A stretch of 53,008 nucleotides of DNA. Source: Deltaproteobacteria bacterium (lineage in GTDB: Bacteria; Desulfobacterota; DSM-4660; Desulfatiglandales; Desulfatiglandaceae). The notes under the pieces were generated by a model. That model worked only from the letters and a program-made list of their open reading frames with translations. It was not told where the DNA came from and searched no databases. Positions 42,982 to 52,860 of the stretch are shown in pieces. The translations under genes and the position numbers were made by a program. Location of the stretch: positions 1 through 53,008 of the forward strand of contig JAFDDR010000033.1 of NCBI GenBank assembly GCA_019310785.1. The letters run 5' to 3'. Each line of letters begins with the position of its first letter. Position 1 is the first letter of the stretch.

Positions 42982-43271
42982 TACTTGTATCTTATTGGAC
43001 ATCCTTCTGCCTGACACCCCAGTTTGAAGAAAAAGCGCACCTTGACCTTTTTCTCGAAGAAACCGACATAAAGATCAGGCATTACACTCCTGATGTGCTC
43101 TGGAAAGCTGGACTTGCCTGGAAAGAATATTTGAATAGAGGTGGAAAAAGAGAAAATCGCATCTTGCCTGATTTTATTATTGGGGCATTCGCCGAAAACA
43201 GCGCGGATATCTTCGTTACAAGGGATAAAAGGTTTTTTAAGAAACATTTCAGTCTAAAGTGCTTTGAATAA
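42965..43271 (+). pseudogene. PIN-domain toxin broken by one frameshift
   Basis: The gene starts at the ATG at 42965 (ILAIDTCILLDILLPDT, with the first catalytic aspartate in AIDT) and is interrupted by a TGA at about 43025. The remaining PIN domain, from FEEKAHLDLFLEE to FVTRDKRFFKKHF with LPDFIIGAFA, continues one frame over up to 43271. Reading CCCC at 43017-43020 as CCC restores one frame of about 100 residues. PIN toxins cleave RNA; this one is the expected partner of the AbrB-type antitoxin. It may be a real inactivation or a sequencing error. Confidence 0.8.
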
Positions 43272-43843
43272 TTCGAGTAGACGTCATACCATCCACCGTA
43301 CTGCGGGCAGCTCCGCCACGATCCCGCGCAACACCCCAATCTTTATCTAAAGAACTCATCCTGCCCGGCGGTCCAAGTACCACCGAATGTGATAAATATG
43401 CACATGAACTACAATATTTTGTGTTAATTAACTATTGACATACAACATAAGACACTATTATATAGATAAGCTTAAATATCATCCTAATTCTCATTATTTG
43501 CATATTTCGCGCCTTTTTGCCTGTCGGAGCAGAGCGTAGATCCCACTATGGGGCACTGTGGAATGCGGAGCATATTCCTCTGGGGCGGCTATATCAACTT
43601 CCATAAAGGAAAAATTGAAATAAAACGCAAAGTATAGTCTTTTGATATAGACCAAACACACAAACTTTGATATTTAGATCCTGAATTAGACAGACGATTC
43701 GGCCATTCCAAAAGCCTTATCTCATGACCAGCATCGTAAGGTGGGTCGAGTAAAACAAAACCCACTGAAGTTTAGCCGCTGAACCACATAACCAAGTACA
43801 TGTTATAGCAAAACGCACCTACATACCTGACGAGGTATATCTC
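43272..43843. other. Upstream region of the exoprotein gene
   Basis: This 572-base region holds no gene I can support. It contains a promoter candidate (43435-43463) and a hairpin around 43741-43766 (GTGGGT pairing with ACCCAC across a CGAGTAAAACAAA loop). A leader of about 370 bases would precede the exoprotein gene; I looked for a cyclic di-GMP riboswitch pattern and did not find it. Confidence 0.5.
43435..43463 (+). promoter_or_regulatory. Promoter candidate upstream of the exoprotein gene
   Basis: TTGACA (43435-43440), 17 bases, TTATAT (43458-43463). The match to sigma-70 consensus is good at -35 and fair at -10. It lies about 380 bases before the start codon. Confidence 0.45.
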
Positions 43844-46800
43844 ATGAGAAAAAAAATAGCCATAATACGGTTAACAAGTCTCTTCTCAGGCATTTATTTC
43901 TGGCTGTTCGCCGGTATCAGCGCATATGCCAATCCCCAGGGTCCCCAGGTGGTTCACGGGCAGGCAGGCTTCAGCAATCCCAATCCGCAAACACTTCACG
44001 TGACCAACAGTCCCAATGCCATTATCAACTGGCAGGGTTTTTCCATCCAAAATCATGAGGTTACCCGTTTCATCCAGCAGTCGCCTAACAGCGCCGTGCT
44101 GAACCGCGTCACAGGACCGAACCCCTCGAACCTCTTAGGACAGCTCCTTTCAAACGGCAAGGTCTTTCTCATCAACCCGCATGGCATGGTATTCGGCCCA
44201 AACTGCGTCATAGATACGGCCGGTTTTGTGGCCTCCACCCTCAACATCACGGATCAGGATTTCTTGCAGGGAAACCTGAAATTTGAGGGCGGCCCTGATT
44301 CGGGTTCCATCATAAACCAGGGCTTTATTACGGCAGGCAAAAACGGCGACATCTATCTCATTGCCCCGAACATAGAAAACAGCGGAATCATCCACACCGA
44401 TGGCGGCAACCTGCTCTTGGCGGCCGGCGAATCCATCACCATCACCAGCCTTGATCTCAAGGACGTTCATTTCGAGATCCAGGCCCCGGAAAATGAGGTG
44501 TTGAATATCGGCAAGGTCTTAGCGGACGGCGGTGCCGTAAATGTGTTTGCCGGCACGCTCAAGCATAGCGGGGAAATCCGGGCAGACACCGTTTCCGTGG
44601 ACGAGACCGGCGCTATCATCCTTTCAGCGAGTAATGACATCACCTTAGAGGCAGGAAGCACAGTAACGGCCAATGGCCCGCAGGGCGGCACCATAACCGT
44701 GGAGAGCGAAAACGGAACCACGTTGGTATCCGGGATCATACAGGCAACAGGCTCGGAAGGTAAGGGCGGGGAAATCCGCTTGTTAGGCGAGCGTGTGGGC
44801 CTTATCGATACAGCCCTCATAGATGCCTCCGGCGAGGCGGGAGGCGGTACAGTACTCGTGGGCGGCGATTACCAAGGAAAGAACCCGGATATCCGGAACG
44901 CCTCCGCCACCTATGTAGGACCGGATGTTACTATAACAGCCGATGCCGGTGCGGTTGGCGACGGCGGCAAGGTGATCGTATGGTCCGATGAGGTCACACG
45001 ATTCTATGGCAGCATCAGCGCACGGGGCGGCGAACAAAACGGTGACGGCGGATTTGTCGAAACATCAGGAAAATATTTAGAGGTGGGTAATTCCCCTCCA
45101 GACGTGGGGGCCGTGAACGGTAAAGGCGGCACCTGGCTCTTGGACCCATATAATATTGAGATAACGCCGGCTACAAACAACAACAACGCTGGCCAGCCCA
45201 CCTTCACGCCAAACGGTGACGACTCGAAGATTGCCGTTGGCCTGATCAATACCCAGCTTGACACTGACACAAATGTCATCCTGGATACACAGCAGTTTTC
45301 CGGCACCCAGGCCGGTGACGTCACCTTCAACGCCAACATACTCAAATCCGCGGGCCCAGGTACGGCTGAGCTTACAGTCAATGCGGACGGAAGCATCATT
45401 GTTAACAACTCAATCAGCTGCGGTAGTGGCAATTTGAACATTGCTTTAACGGCTGACCGGGACCTCAATGCAACCGGTAGCGTTGGCATTCAAAGCATCA
45501 TAGATACCAACGGGGGCAGTATTAGCATAGCCACGCCGTCGGGCAGCCTGGTGCAGGTAGGAAGTGCCACGGGAACAGGGCCGGTGGTCATAGATACCGG
45601 AGGTGGAGCCCTGACCATTGATGATGGATCAGCAGGTAACGGCGGTACATTGCGCCTCCAGGGCGGGATGAATGCCGGTGCAGTCGCCACGGTTTTGACG
45701 GGAAACATGACTGTAATGGCTGATTCCGTTGAAGTCTTAGGAGGAACCTTCACCGGCAGTTCCTCCGAGCTTAAGGCCAGCGGCATACAGAGCATCACCA
45801 CACAGGGAAACACCCTGGTCCAGGCAGGTAGCACTGATGGAACAGATGCGAGGATAGAATGCACCGGGCCCCAAACCATTAATGCCACCGGCTTCATTCA
45901 CGTGCTTGGCGGAACGGTCGCGAACACCTCACATGCAACGATCTATTCGACAGCCATGCAGACCGTCAACGCGAATAACATATTGGTCAAGGGGGGGTCC
46001 GGTTCCGGGAGTGACGCCTTTTTGCAAGCCGGGACAGGGCAGGACATTGACGCGGCTTTCGTTGAGGTAATCGGAGTTGGTGGCGATGCCGTCATAGACA
46101 CCAACGCCGGGTTGCAGTCAATTGATACAACGGGCCAGAATCCTAACAATTTCGGAATTCTTGTCGAAGCTACGGACACTGGCCTCGCAGCGATCCACAG
46201 TGACGGGACACAGACTATCAACGTCAACAATGCCGACTATGTAAAGGTTGTCGGGACCATCGGGAATGCCGATATCTCTTCCAATGGCGCACAATCCATT
46301 ACCCTCACGGGCAATGGCGGGGCCGGCAATAATGAATTTGTTGTTGGCTCGGCCACGGCACAGGGCATGTCAAAAATAATGGGCAACCAGCAGATTACCA
46401 CCGATGCCCTTACCGTGCAGGCGGGCAACGCTGATAACGCCAATGCCGAGGTGTTCAGCAGTGGAAACCAGAATTTGAATATTGCCGGCGGCCTTCTTCA
46501 GGTCAATGGCGGAACGGCTGCTGGGGGCTCACTGGCCTCTATCAGTGCCACCGTCGACCAGACCATCACCGCGAATACGATTACGGTTTCAGGCGGGGCA
46601 AGCGGCGTCTATAACCGTGCCAGCATCAACGCAGGGGACAGCCAGGACATCACGGCCGGATCAGGGGGGATCCTAGTGCAGGCGGGAGATTCAACCAGCG
46701 ATAAAACCGGAGGATCTACCGTGGAATATTCGGGCAATTACGCGGGGATATTCCTTTATCCGGGCGCTACAGGCTCCCAGACCATAGTCGCCAATAGCGG

Positions 46801-47044
46801 TGGGGGTATATCCATTTTTTCAGGAAACGGGGTTGCAGACGATTGGGCGGCTATCAACAGCGAAGGCACCGGGAACACCGTCACCCTGAACGGCGGGGGC
46901 AATCTCGTCATTTCAGGCGGAAACAGCCCCGCTTCAGATTTTCATGCCGATGCTGAGATTTACTCTTCCAACGATCTCGCAGTCAATGTGAGTGGCGACA
47001 CGATAGTGGAGCACATCTCTTTTCCGCCGATGATCTTCAGGTAA
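43844..47044 (+). CDS. Two-partner secretion exoprotein (filamentous haemagglutinin type), N-terminal part
   Basis: The first 1,066 residues of a giant secreted protein. A signal peptide ends near AYA at residue 29. The TPS domain follows: VVHGQAGFSNPNPQTLHV, INWQGFSIQNHEVTRFIQQ, SAVLNRVTGPNPSNLLGQL, GKVFLINPHGMVFG. Further on GGTWLLDPYNIEI, near residue 430, is a common marker of such proteins, and the rest is repeat-rich beta-helix. The frame ends at 47044 with a tail (EHISFPPMIFR) that does not look natural, and the helix continues in another frame. Adding one G near 47008 would join both parts. It is the passenger for the TpsB transporter begun at 52861. Role: adhesion or contact with surfaces, by family. 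Confidence 0.88.
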   Translation: MRKKIAIIRLTSLFSGIYFWLFAGISAYANPQGPQVVHGQAGFSNPNPQTLHVTNSPNAIINWQGFSIQNHEVTRFIQQSPNSAVLNRVTGPNPSNLLGQLLSNGKVFLINPHGMVFGPNCVIDTAGFVASTLNITDQDFLQGNLKFEGGPDSGSIINQGFITAGKNGDIYLIAPNIENSGIIHTDGGNLLLAAGESITITSLDLKDVHFEIQAPENEVLNIGKVLADGGAVNVFAGTLKHSGEIRADTVSVDETGAIILSASNDITLEAGSTVTANGPQGGTITVESENGTTLVSGIIQATGSEGKGGEIRLLGERVGLIDTALIDASGEAGGGTVLVGGDYQGKNPDIRNASATYVGPDVTITADAGAVGDGGKVIVWSDEVTRFYGSISARGGEQNGDGGFVETSGKYLEVGNSPPDVGAVNGKGGTWLLDPYNIEITPATNNNNAGQPTFTPNGDDSKIAVGLINTQLDTDTNVILDTQQFSGTQAGDVTFNANILKSAGPGTAELTVNADGSIIVNNSISCGSGNLNIALTADRDLNATGSVGIQSIIDTNGGSISIATPSGSLVQVGSATGTGPVVIDTGGGALTIDDGSAGNGGTLRLQGGMNAGAVATVLTGNMTVMADSVEVLGGTFTGSSSELKASGIQSITTQGNTLVQAGSTDGTDARIECTGPQTINATGFIHVLGGTVANTSHATIYSTAMQTVNANNILVKGGSGSGSDAFLQAGTGQDIDAAFVEVIGVGGDAVIDTNAGLQSIDTTGQNPNNFGILVEATDTGLAAIHSDGTQTINVNNADYVKVVGTIGNADISSNGAQSITLTGNGGAGNNEFVVGSATAQGMSKIMGNQQITTDALTVQAGNADNANAEVFSSGNQNLNIAGGLLQVNGGTAAGGSLASISATVDQTITANTITVSGGASGVYNRASINAGDSQDITAGSGGILVQAGDSTSDKTGGSTVEYSGNYAGIFLYPGATGSQTIVANSGGGISIFSGNGVADDWAAINSEGTGNTVTLNGGGNLVISGGNSPASDFHADAEIYSSNDLAVNVSGDTIVEHISFPPMIFR

Positions 47045-47058
47045 CGGTTAACGGCAGT

Positions 47059-50000
47059 GTGAACCTCACCGGTGGGGCGGGAAATCTTGCAGAGGCATCC
47101 ATTGGATCTGATAATGATGTGCTGGTAACGGTCACCGGAGGCAATGTGAACGTGCAGGGAGGATCGGGAAATGACGCATGGGCAGGTATTTCCGCTGATG
47201 GATCTTTGGTCCTGAATGTCACGACAGGGAGTCTCTCGGTAACAGGTGGCAGCGCCTTTGAGGCTTCTGCCGGAGTCACAACCGACGGGGGAGGAACGAT
47301 TGATGTGAGCGTTGGTGGGAACCTTACCCTCACCGGAGGTAGCGGCTTGGACGCTTCCGCGGGGATTGCTTCGGAGGGGATTGGAACTCCAATAATCAAT
47401 ATCGATGTAGCAGGAGATTTTCAGATGTCGGGCGGCGCGGGCCAGGGTCCGGCAGTCATTGGAAGCGCTGAACAATCTGTCATGATCAACATTGGGCCCA
47501 CTAATCCGGTGGGCGGGAGCATATCCATTTCGGGCGGCACAGGAGCCAATGCAATAGCACTTATAGGCACCGTTGGCGCAGGTCACAATGCCGACGTCAC
47601 AATCAACGGGGGCGGATCCGTTAACTTATTCGGTGGTGGTGGTGGTGCGCTGATCGGCACATCGACTGATCACGGTGACATAACTATCAAAACAGGCATG
47701 CTGGGCAGCGGAGATTTAATCCTTGACTATAGCGAGATCCTCACTGCTGACGACATAGTTCTTGACGTTGCAGGCTTGTTGAGCCTCAACGGCGGGTCAA
47801 CTATCAACCAGGCATCAAGAATCGCGTCCAACACAGGCACTCTGACAGTCGACGCCGATGCCCTGGAACAGTTTGCGGGAAGCGGTGATTCAGCCGAGGC
47901 ACGTCTCGAGGCAGCCACAGGAATAACATTGGATATCAGCGGAAATGCCCTGGCACAGGCAGGGAGCGGTGATGACGCTGATGCGGAGATCGTATCACGT
48001 GCGGGCACGCTGGATATGGACATTGGAGGTTCCTTTACCATACTGGGCGGTGCGGGACTTGATGCCAATGCCGGCCCAAATGCTGAAGGGGGAGGAACAC
48101 TGCTTTTGGATGTTGCAGGTAACCTGATCATCACAGGTGGTAGCGGCTCGAGTGCTTCTGCAGGGATAGGAGGTTCCGGGGGAAGCGGCACGTTTGACCT
48201 GAATGTCGGAGGAAACCTTTTTATAACAGGAGGCAGCGGCACAAATGCGGTCGCCGGAATCGGCAGTAGTACTGAGGATGTGATAATTACCATAGGTGCT
48301 GCAAATCCTGTCGGCGGAGACATATACCTTAAGGGTGGAACCGGAGCGAATGCAGCAGCAGTTATTGGCGCTGATGGCGCTCACAATGCCAACGTCACGA
48401 TCGAGACAAACGGTTCATTGACCCTGAATGCCCAGACCGGCGGAACCCTGATAGGCTCAGAGCTTGCAGGCGGCCTGGTGGATATAAATGCAGGGCTGGG
48501 TGGTACCGGCGGTATTGCGTTGAACGACGGCACGATCCGGGTTGACGATGATGTCACGCTTCAGGCCACAGCGCCGGGCGGAACTATTACTCAGAACGCG
48601 GCAGGTATCATCAACATTGGAACTAAGACCCTGACGGCTAACGCGGATGGCGATATAATCCTGCTCGGTACCAACACGGTGGGTGACTTCGTACCCAGCT
48701 CGGCAAACGGCAACGTGGACTATCTGCACCAGGGGGCATTTTCTATAGACACCCCCATCGCCGGGGTTAGCGGAGACATGACCTTTAGGGCTACATGCGG
48801 CATTTCTCAGACCGCGCCTGTCACCAACGTGAATATTCTGAACCTGATTGCCGGCGGTGCCATAAACATGAACAACGCGGGCAACTCGGTGACGGTGTTG
48901 AACGCCACGGATTCCAGCGGCACCGGCATCAGTTTCCAGAATAACGGAGACCTGAATATTGGCCTGTTGGACGCGGGCGCCGGGCCGGTAACGGTCACCG
49001 TTATTGGGGCCGGTAGCAGCCTCTCTGACGCCAATGCCGGTGCGGTTAACGTGGTTGGCGCTGCTGGGGTAATTCTGGAGGCACCGGTTAACATCGGTAC
49101 CCTGGCCGATCCCCTCGAGATTCAGACTGCAAGCCTTACGCTGCAGGGCACGCACACAGGTGAAGTGGCCATCGCTAATACCGGCAACCTGGCGTTCGCA
49201 GGCGGTGCCGGAATGAGCGATCTGTTGCTTACTACCACCGGGACACTCGACCTGACAGGCCTAATCGGCGGAGGCTCGGAGAACTTAGACGTGCGGGCCA
49301 ACGGCTTTGACCTCAGCGGTTTCCCCATCGACGGGGCCAATGTTAAGCTCTCAGGCGGCAGCGGAACCCTGGACATCAACAGCACTAACGTGCAGGGTTC
49401 CTACGTGGAACTCGAGGGCAGCCAAATCCGGATAAGGCAGGGATTCGCTCCGCCGGCACAGGTCAATTCCACCGGCAACATCTTCATCCACGGCGGGACT
49501 CTCACAGTGGATTCCGCCAGTGTGCACTCAATTGCCGATACGACTCTGCAGACCAGCAGCGTCACCCTGCAAGCCACCGGCACAAACAACGCGCTGGTGC
49601 AGGCCGACGCAGACATGACCGTCAATACCGGTTCGCTTCAGGTGTTAGGCAGTACGACTTCCGCATCCCTGAACTCCAAACTTGAGGCCGACGGGACAAT
49701 GAAAATCACCGCCGGCAGCGTAACGGTGCAGGGGGGAAACCTGTCGAACACCTTCGCCAGCATTGATCCCACCGGCCTTGTAATGAACGTGAGCGGCGAT
49801 GTTAATGTATTGGGCGGTGACGGGATGGGCAGTTACGCGGAGATCAGCGCGGATACCGTGGAAATCACGGCAGGACCCACAGCCAGTGCCGGGAATATTA
49901 ATATCACGGGCGGGAGCGGTATGGATGCCGGCGCCTGGATACAATCAACCGGCGGCGACATAACCCTTATAGCGGGCGATACCATGTTTCCTTCCGATAT

Positions 50001-50352
50001 CCACCTGATCGGCGGGAGCGGGGTTAATGCCGATTCCTTGATTGACGCCGGAGGCGGGTCTTATGACGTATACCTGACCTTTCACAACGGTGTGGGCCTC
50101 ACCCTGCTCCCGGTCCTCACCGGGGCCACGGACGTGGGTATCCTTGCCATGAACCTTATTCTGAATTCCTACGATCCCTTTTACCAGCCGCCCATGGATC
50201 CGATTAACGATGTTGTCAGTTCACAGGATCAACTGGATGAACTTTTGGATGAGATAATGGGTGCTCCTGACGATCCGCTAATTACGGGAGACGGCACTGG
50301 TGATGAGGAGGAAGAGGAGGAGAAGAAAAGGGGCAGGTTGATTTGCAGGTAA
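47059..50352 (+). CDS. Two-partner secretion exoprotein, C-terminal part
   Basis: The remaining 1,097 residues, in the frame shifted by one base. The frame is open further upstream than the GTG at 47059 and reads FSADDLQVTVNGSVNLTGGAG there, matching the repeat pattern of the first part. Repeats of about 40-50 residues with GGSGxxAxAGI motifs (LTGGSGLDASAGI, ITGGSGSSASAGI, ITGGSGTNAVAGI) run through it and fit a right-handed beta-helix. The C-terminus turns acidic (GDEEEEEEKKRGRLICR) and ends with a single cysteine two residues from the end, which may serve for anchoring or retention. With the first part the protein would be about 2,170 residues. Confidence 0.85.
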   Translation: MNLTGGAGNLAEASIGSDNDVLVTVTGGNVNVQGGSGNDAWAGISADGSLVLNVTTGSLSVTGGSAFEASAGVTTDGGGTIDVSVGGNLTLTGGSGLDASAGIASEGIGTPIINIDVAGDFQMSGGAGQGPAVIGSAEQSVMINIGPTNPVGGSISISGGTGANAIALIGTVGAGHNADVTINGGGSVNLFGGGGGALIGTSTDHGDITIKTGMLGSGDLILDYSEILTADDIVLDVAGLLSLNGGSTINQASRIASNTGTLTVDADALEQFAGSGDSAEARLEAATGITLDISGNALAQAGSGDDADAEIVSRAGTLDMDIGGSFTILGGAGLDANAGPNAEGGGTLLLDVAGNLIITGGSGSSASAGIGGSGGSGTFDLNVGGNLFITGGSGTNAVAGIGSSTEDVIITIGAANPVGGDIYLKGGTGANAAAVIGADGAHNANVTIETNGSLTLNAQTGGTLIGSELAGGLVDINAGLGGTGGIALNDGTIRVDDDVTLQATAPGGTITQNAAGIINIGTKTLTANADGDIILLGTNTVGDFVPSSANGNVDYLHQGAFSIDTPIAGVSGDMTFRATCGISQTAPVTNVNILNLIAGGAINMNNAGNSVTVLNATDSSGTGISFQNNGDLNIGLLDAGAGPVTVTVIGAGSSLSDANAGAVNVVGAAGVILEAPVNIGTLADPLEIQTASLTLQGTHTGEVAIANTGNLAFAGGAGMSDLLLTTTGTLDLTGLIGGGSENLDVRANGFDLSGFPIDGANVKLSGGSGTLDINSTNVQGSYVELEGSQIRIRQGFAPPAQVNSTGNIFIHGGTLTVDSASVHSIADTTLQTSSVTLQATGTNNALVQADADMTVNTGSLQVLGSTTSASLNSKLEADGTMKITAGSVTVQGGNLSNTFASIDPTGLVMNVSGDVNVLGGDGMGSYAEISADTVEITAGPTASAGNINITGGSGMDAGAWIQSTGGDITLIAGDTMFPSDIHLIGGSGVNADSLIDAGGGSYDVYLTFHNGVGLTLLPVLTGATDVGILAMNLILNSYDPFYQPPMDPINDVVSSQDQLDELLDEIMGAPDDPLITGDGTGDEEEEEEKKRGRLICR

Positions 50353-50730
50353 GGTTTCAAACCAGGTAAATAGAAAAGTAAAAAGCCTGGCCCAGAAGGG
50401 ATTTGCTTTGTTGGATTTTAATTGACTTATTGAAATTCCAAATATCAAATCCCAAATATCAAACAAATTCCAATGACCAAAATTCGAAATAACAAACAGA
50501 AAAAAATAGACGTCGAAGGCGTACCATATTTCGACGTTGGAAGTTCGATGTTCGATGTTGGAGGTTCGTTTTTTGATCCGGTTTTGGTCATTGAATATTG
50601 AAATTTGAGATTTACTTGGAATTTGGTGCTTAGAATTTGTATTTTTAAACACAAATCTCCAAGGCAGACCCATTATAACTAACCACGCCCAGAGAGATGT
50701 GGTTTCCTAATTCGAAATAAAGAGTAGAGC
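50353..50730. repeat. Intergenic region with large hairpin element, copy B
   Basis: No gene in 378 bases. The left arm (50433-50497) matches 42354-42418 and the right arm (about 50585-50639) is its inverted partner, with a loop rich in TTCGATGTT units. The left arm and the loop are copied from the same family as copy A. The element lies between the exoprotein gene and the FecR-type gene, so a long non-coding spacer separates them. Confidence 0.7.
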
Positions 50731-52845
50731 ATGGATAACAAAAAAATACTGATTGCGGCTATTGTTTTTGCCTGTCTGATGAGTCTGCCCATCTTTGCGT
50801 GGGCCGGTCCCAAACAGGTGGGTGAGGTGTTCTTTGCAAGGGGTGTTGTCACTGCCGGACCCGAGGGTGGCGAGGCCCGCTTTTTGGGCAGGGGAGCGCC
50901 TGTTTTTGAGGGGGACGTGCTGGCCACGGGCGAGCGGAGCTTTGCCGTTCTCCACATGTCGGACGGAGGCAAGATAACGCTCAGGCCGGATACGGTGTTT
51001 GCCATAGAAGGGTATTCCGAGGTCAGGAAAAAGGAAAACGCCATCTTCCGCCTGTTCAAAGGCGGTATCCGGGCGGTGTCGGGTTTTATCTCCAAGCGCA
51101 ACCTGAGAAACGGCTACCGGCTCAAAACGCCGACCGCCGTTTTAGGGATTCGAGGCACCGAGTTCGACGCCCGGCTGTGCAAGGGCGACTGTGCGGCAGA
51201 GGCAAAAAAGATAAGGCGGCAAACCTTAAAAGATAATCCCTCTCCCGTGGCAGGCCGTGTGGTGCGTTTGAGAGGCATTTTAACGGCACGCGCCCAGGAC
51301 GGGACAGAACGACATCTTATAAAGGGCGGCCCGGTGTACAGGGGAGATACCCTTGAGACCGGATCAGGCGGTATGGTCGTGGTGGTGTTTCGGGACAACA
51401 GTCGTGTGACCCTCCTTGGTGAATCCGTGTTCAAGGTGGAGCGCTACCAATTTCATAAGAAAAAAACGGACAATGCATTCTTTCGCCTGTTAAAAGGCGG
51501 TTTGCGGACCTTTACCGGCCTGATGACCCGGCGCGACAAAAAGGCATTCAAGTTAGGCACACCTACTGCCATTGTCGGGGTCCGGGGCACCGGCTTTGAT
51601 GTCCTCCTTAGTGAGGAAAACCGCAGGGCCGAGGCAGGCAAGGTCGCAGGACGCGTCGTCCGCTTGAGAGGCAGCCTGACAGTTAGCACCCGGGAAGGAA
51701 CAGAGAGACCCCTTTTAAAGGGCAGTTCCGTATATGAGGGCGACACCTTGGAGACAGGGACAAAAAGCATGGCCATTCTTGTGTTTCGCGACAACAGCCG
51801 GGTGACCCTCCAGGCAGAAACCAGTTTCAAGGTGGAGCGTTACCAGTACCATGCCAAAAAGAAGGACAACATCTTTTTCCGCATATTCAAGGGCGGTCTT
51901 CGAGTATTTACGGGCATGGTTGTGCGGCGGAATGCACGTAATTTCAAGATTGGCACGCCCACGGCCGTTGTTGGCGTTCGCGGCACCGGGTTTGACCTGC
52001 TTTACAGGGGAAAACCCGGGACAGAAGAACAGGCATTACTGCCCAATAGGGGCCTTTTGAGACGCATGTTGGATGCTTTTCCGCGCAAGGCCTTAGCAGC
52101 AACCCCAAAAGGGATCGGCACCTTTGCATATAACTGGAAAGAAAGCAAACACCCGATTGAAGTGATTGATAAGAAAGGAAAGACAACGGTCCTTTCGCCG
52201 GGCATGGCCGCATTTGCGCCCATGAAGGGCAATGCCTTTACCCTGCCCTCTGTCCCGCTTCCCATGCTCAAAAATCCCAACCCGAAACCGGATCCCAAAA
52301 CCATACCAGCGGATCCACAGAAGATGTTCGGGGTCAAGCAGGGCCAGTACGTGAGTGTGTGGGACGGCGTTATTGAGCTGGAACTTAAATCCGGCGCAAA
52401 ATTAGAGCTCAGCGAGGGCAAGACACTCTTCTGGCCCAAAGGGGCCGTAGAGCCCATCGAGTTGCCGGTGACCCCGATGTTCATGCACGCGGATCCCGAC
52501 TGGCGTCCGGACCCGAAGACTATACCGGCCAATACCAAGGACCTGTTCGGGGCCGTGGATAAAACGGGTTCAGCGCCGGGCCTGTACGTCACCGTATATG
52601 ACGGGCATGTTACAATGGAAAATGAGGGGGGCGCTGTGGAGCTCGGCAAAGGGGAGGCGGGTTTTTCTAGCGAGGCGGCCATAAAACCCATAAGATTAAC
52701 GATTCAACCTTTATTTCAGGTCCAGGACATTATCCCGTTCCCCAAAGGCTTTACTGAAAAGGATGCACAGGGAATACTTAAGTTGATTGTGGATGAATTA
52801 GGTGAACCGGGCAAGAAGAAGGAGTTTGAGTGCGAGATACGGTAA
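50731..52845 (+). CDS. Secreted or periplasmic protein with three FecR-like repeats
   Basis: A 704-residue protein with a signal peptide cleaved near AWA at residue 25. Three FecR-domain units follow at about 31-147, 175-292 and 305-424, each ending in a TPTAxxGxRGTxFD motif, with DNSRVTL and KGGLR in the middle. There are no sigma-factor or membrane-anchor features, so it is not a classical FecR anti-sigma. After the units, two copies of a DPKTIPA segment (about 525 and 590) introduce WDGVIELE- and YDGHVTME-type strands. It lies between the exoprotein and its transporter and may help assembly or retention of the exoprotein, an inference from position. Confidence 0.82.
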   Translation: MDNKKILIAAIVFACLMSLPIFAWAGPKQVGEVFFARGVVTAGPEGGEARFLGRGAPVFEGDVLATGERSFAVLHMSDGGKITLRPDTVFAIEGYSEVRKKENAIFRLFKGGIRAVSGFISKRNLRNGYRLKTPTAVLGIRGTEFDARLCKGDCAAEAKKIRRQTLKDNPSPVAGRVVRLRGILTARAQDGTERHLIKGGPVYRGDTLETGSGGMVVVVFRDNSRVTLLGESVFKVERYQFHKKKTDNAFFRLLKGGLRTFTGLMTRRDKKAFKLGTPTAIVGVRGTGFDVLLSEENRRAEAGKVAGRVVRLRGSLTVSTREGTERPLLKGSSVYEGDTLETGTKSMAILVFRDNSRVTLQAETSFKVERYQYHAKKKDNIFFRIFKGGLRVFTGMVVRRNARNFKIGTPTAVVGVRGTGFDLLYRGKPGTEEQALLPNRGLLRRMLDAFPRKALAATPKGIGTFAYNWKESKHPIEVIDKKGKTTVLSPGMAAFAPMKGNAFTLPSVPLPMLKNPNPKPDPKTIPADPQKMFGVKQGQYVSVWDGVIELELKSGAKLELSEGKTLFWPKGAVEPIELPVTPMFMHADPDWRPDPKTIPANTKDLFGAVDKTGSAPGLYVTVYDGHVTMENEGGAVELGKGEAGFSSEAAIKPIRLTIQPLFQVQDIIPFPKGFTEKDAQGILKLIVDELGEPGKKKEFECEIR

Positions 52846-52860
52846 ACGGAGAAGAATAAA

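Noticed and set aside
43464-43843. Cyclic di-GMP riboswitch in the long leader of the exoprotein gene
   Set aside because: The expected conserved blocks were not found; only one short hairpin is visible.
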